From Bacteroidota bacterium (GTDB taxonomy: Bacteria > Bacteroidota > Bacteroidia > Cytophagales > Cyclobacteriaceae): a stretch of DNA of 15,017 nt. Position numbers and translations under genes: made by a program. The stretch lies in assembly GCA_003242315.1 (NCBI GenBank), contig QGUY01000077.1:1-15017 (forward strand), given 5' to 3'. The number at the start of each line of letters is the position of its first letter. The stretch's first letter is position 1. Below are positions 14,912 to 15,017 of this stretch, in pieces. The notes under the pieces were generated by a model that saw nothing but the letters and a program-made list of their open reading frames with translations, was not told the origin of the DNA and did not search any database.

Positions 14912-15017
14912 ATGGTTTCGACTACTGAATCCTCGTCGCACTACGATCATCTTGAGGACATGAGCATTCATGACCTGCTGGTTAACATTAACCGGGAGGA
15001 CATGACCGTCCCTGCGG
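14912..15017 (+). CDS. murQ: N-acetylmuramic acid 6-phosphate etherase, N-terminus only (cut by window edge)
   Basis: Thirty-five codons plus one base are visible from the ATG at 14912, and the frame is open to the window end. The segment TESSSHYDHLEDMSIHDLL followed by NINREDMTVPA matches the conserved MurQ start (TE-S-Y-LE-MS-LL-IN-ED-TVP). MurQ cleaves the lactyl ether of MurNAc 6-phosphate to give GlcNAc 6-phosphate and D-lactate in the cytoplasm during peptidoglycan recycling. The neighbouring kinase could supply the phosphorylated substrate. The active-site SIS domain lies beyond the window, so the call rests on the N-terminal motif and the context. Confidence 0.85.
   Translation, partial: MVSTTESSSHYDHLEDMSIHDLLVNINREDMTVPA

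Overview
The window looks like a chromosomal segment of a Bacteroidota bacterium, most likely of the Cytophagales/Chitinophaga-like type. The evidence is the protein families (PmoA/DUF6807, the MoxR-DUF58-DUF4350-DUF4129-SpoIIM set, a BadF-type kinase beside murQ), the near absence of Shine-Dalgarno sequences before starts, and two sites matching the Bacteroidota -7 promoter element TAnnTTTG. Base composition is roughly balanced. I see no tRNA, rRNA, CRISPR array, insertion sequence or phage gene. The taxonomic call is an inference from gene content.

Layout. (1) 1-861, minus: the first 287 codons of carB, running off the left edge. (2) 862-1125: a divergent intergenic region with a candidate carB promoter, a degenerate hexamer repeat and a short hairpin. 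(3) 1126-5207, plus: a compact three-gene cassette of a GMC flavoprotein oxidoreductase with a Cys motif like that of [3Fe-4S] glucose dehydrogenases, a Tat-exported Gfo/Idh/MocA oxidoreductase, and a secreted PmoA/DUF6807 protein. This is probably an envelope-associated pathway for oxidising sugars or sugar derivatives. (4) 5293-11546, minus: a tightly packed six-gene operon, read as SpoIIM-like, six-TM protein, DUF4129, DUF4350, MoxR AAA+ ATPase, DUF58. (5) 11620-12876, minus: an M19 membrane-dipeptidase lipoprotein. (6) 12946-13895, plus: an RDD-family membrane protein overlapping by four bases with a tiny cytochrome b5-like protein. (7) 13994 to the right edge, plus: a BadF-type amino-sugar kinase followed by the first 35 codons of murQ, a peptidoglycan amino-sugar recycling pair.

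How they work together. The MoxR operon plus the divergent RDD gene is a recurrent but functionally unsolved membrane assembly. MoxR would be the ATP-driven remodeler, DUF58 its vWA-like partner, and DUF4350, DUF4129, SpoIIM, the six-TM protein and RDD the membrane or envelope-facing parts. It is the best candidate for an undescribed system here. Around it lie envelope-related enzymes (dipeptidase, amino-sugar kinase, MurQ), but any functional link is inference. The GMC/Gfo-Idh/PmoA cassette is the second region of interest, because the redox enzyme looks built for electron transfer yet has no partner subunit and no export signal in the window.
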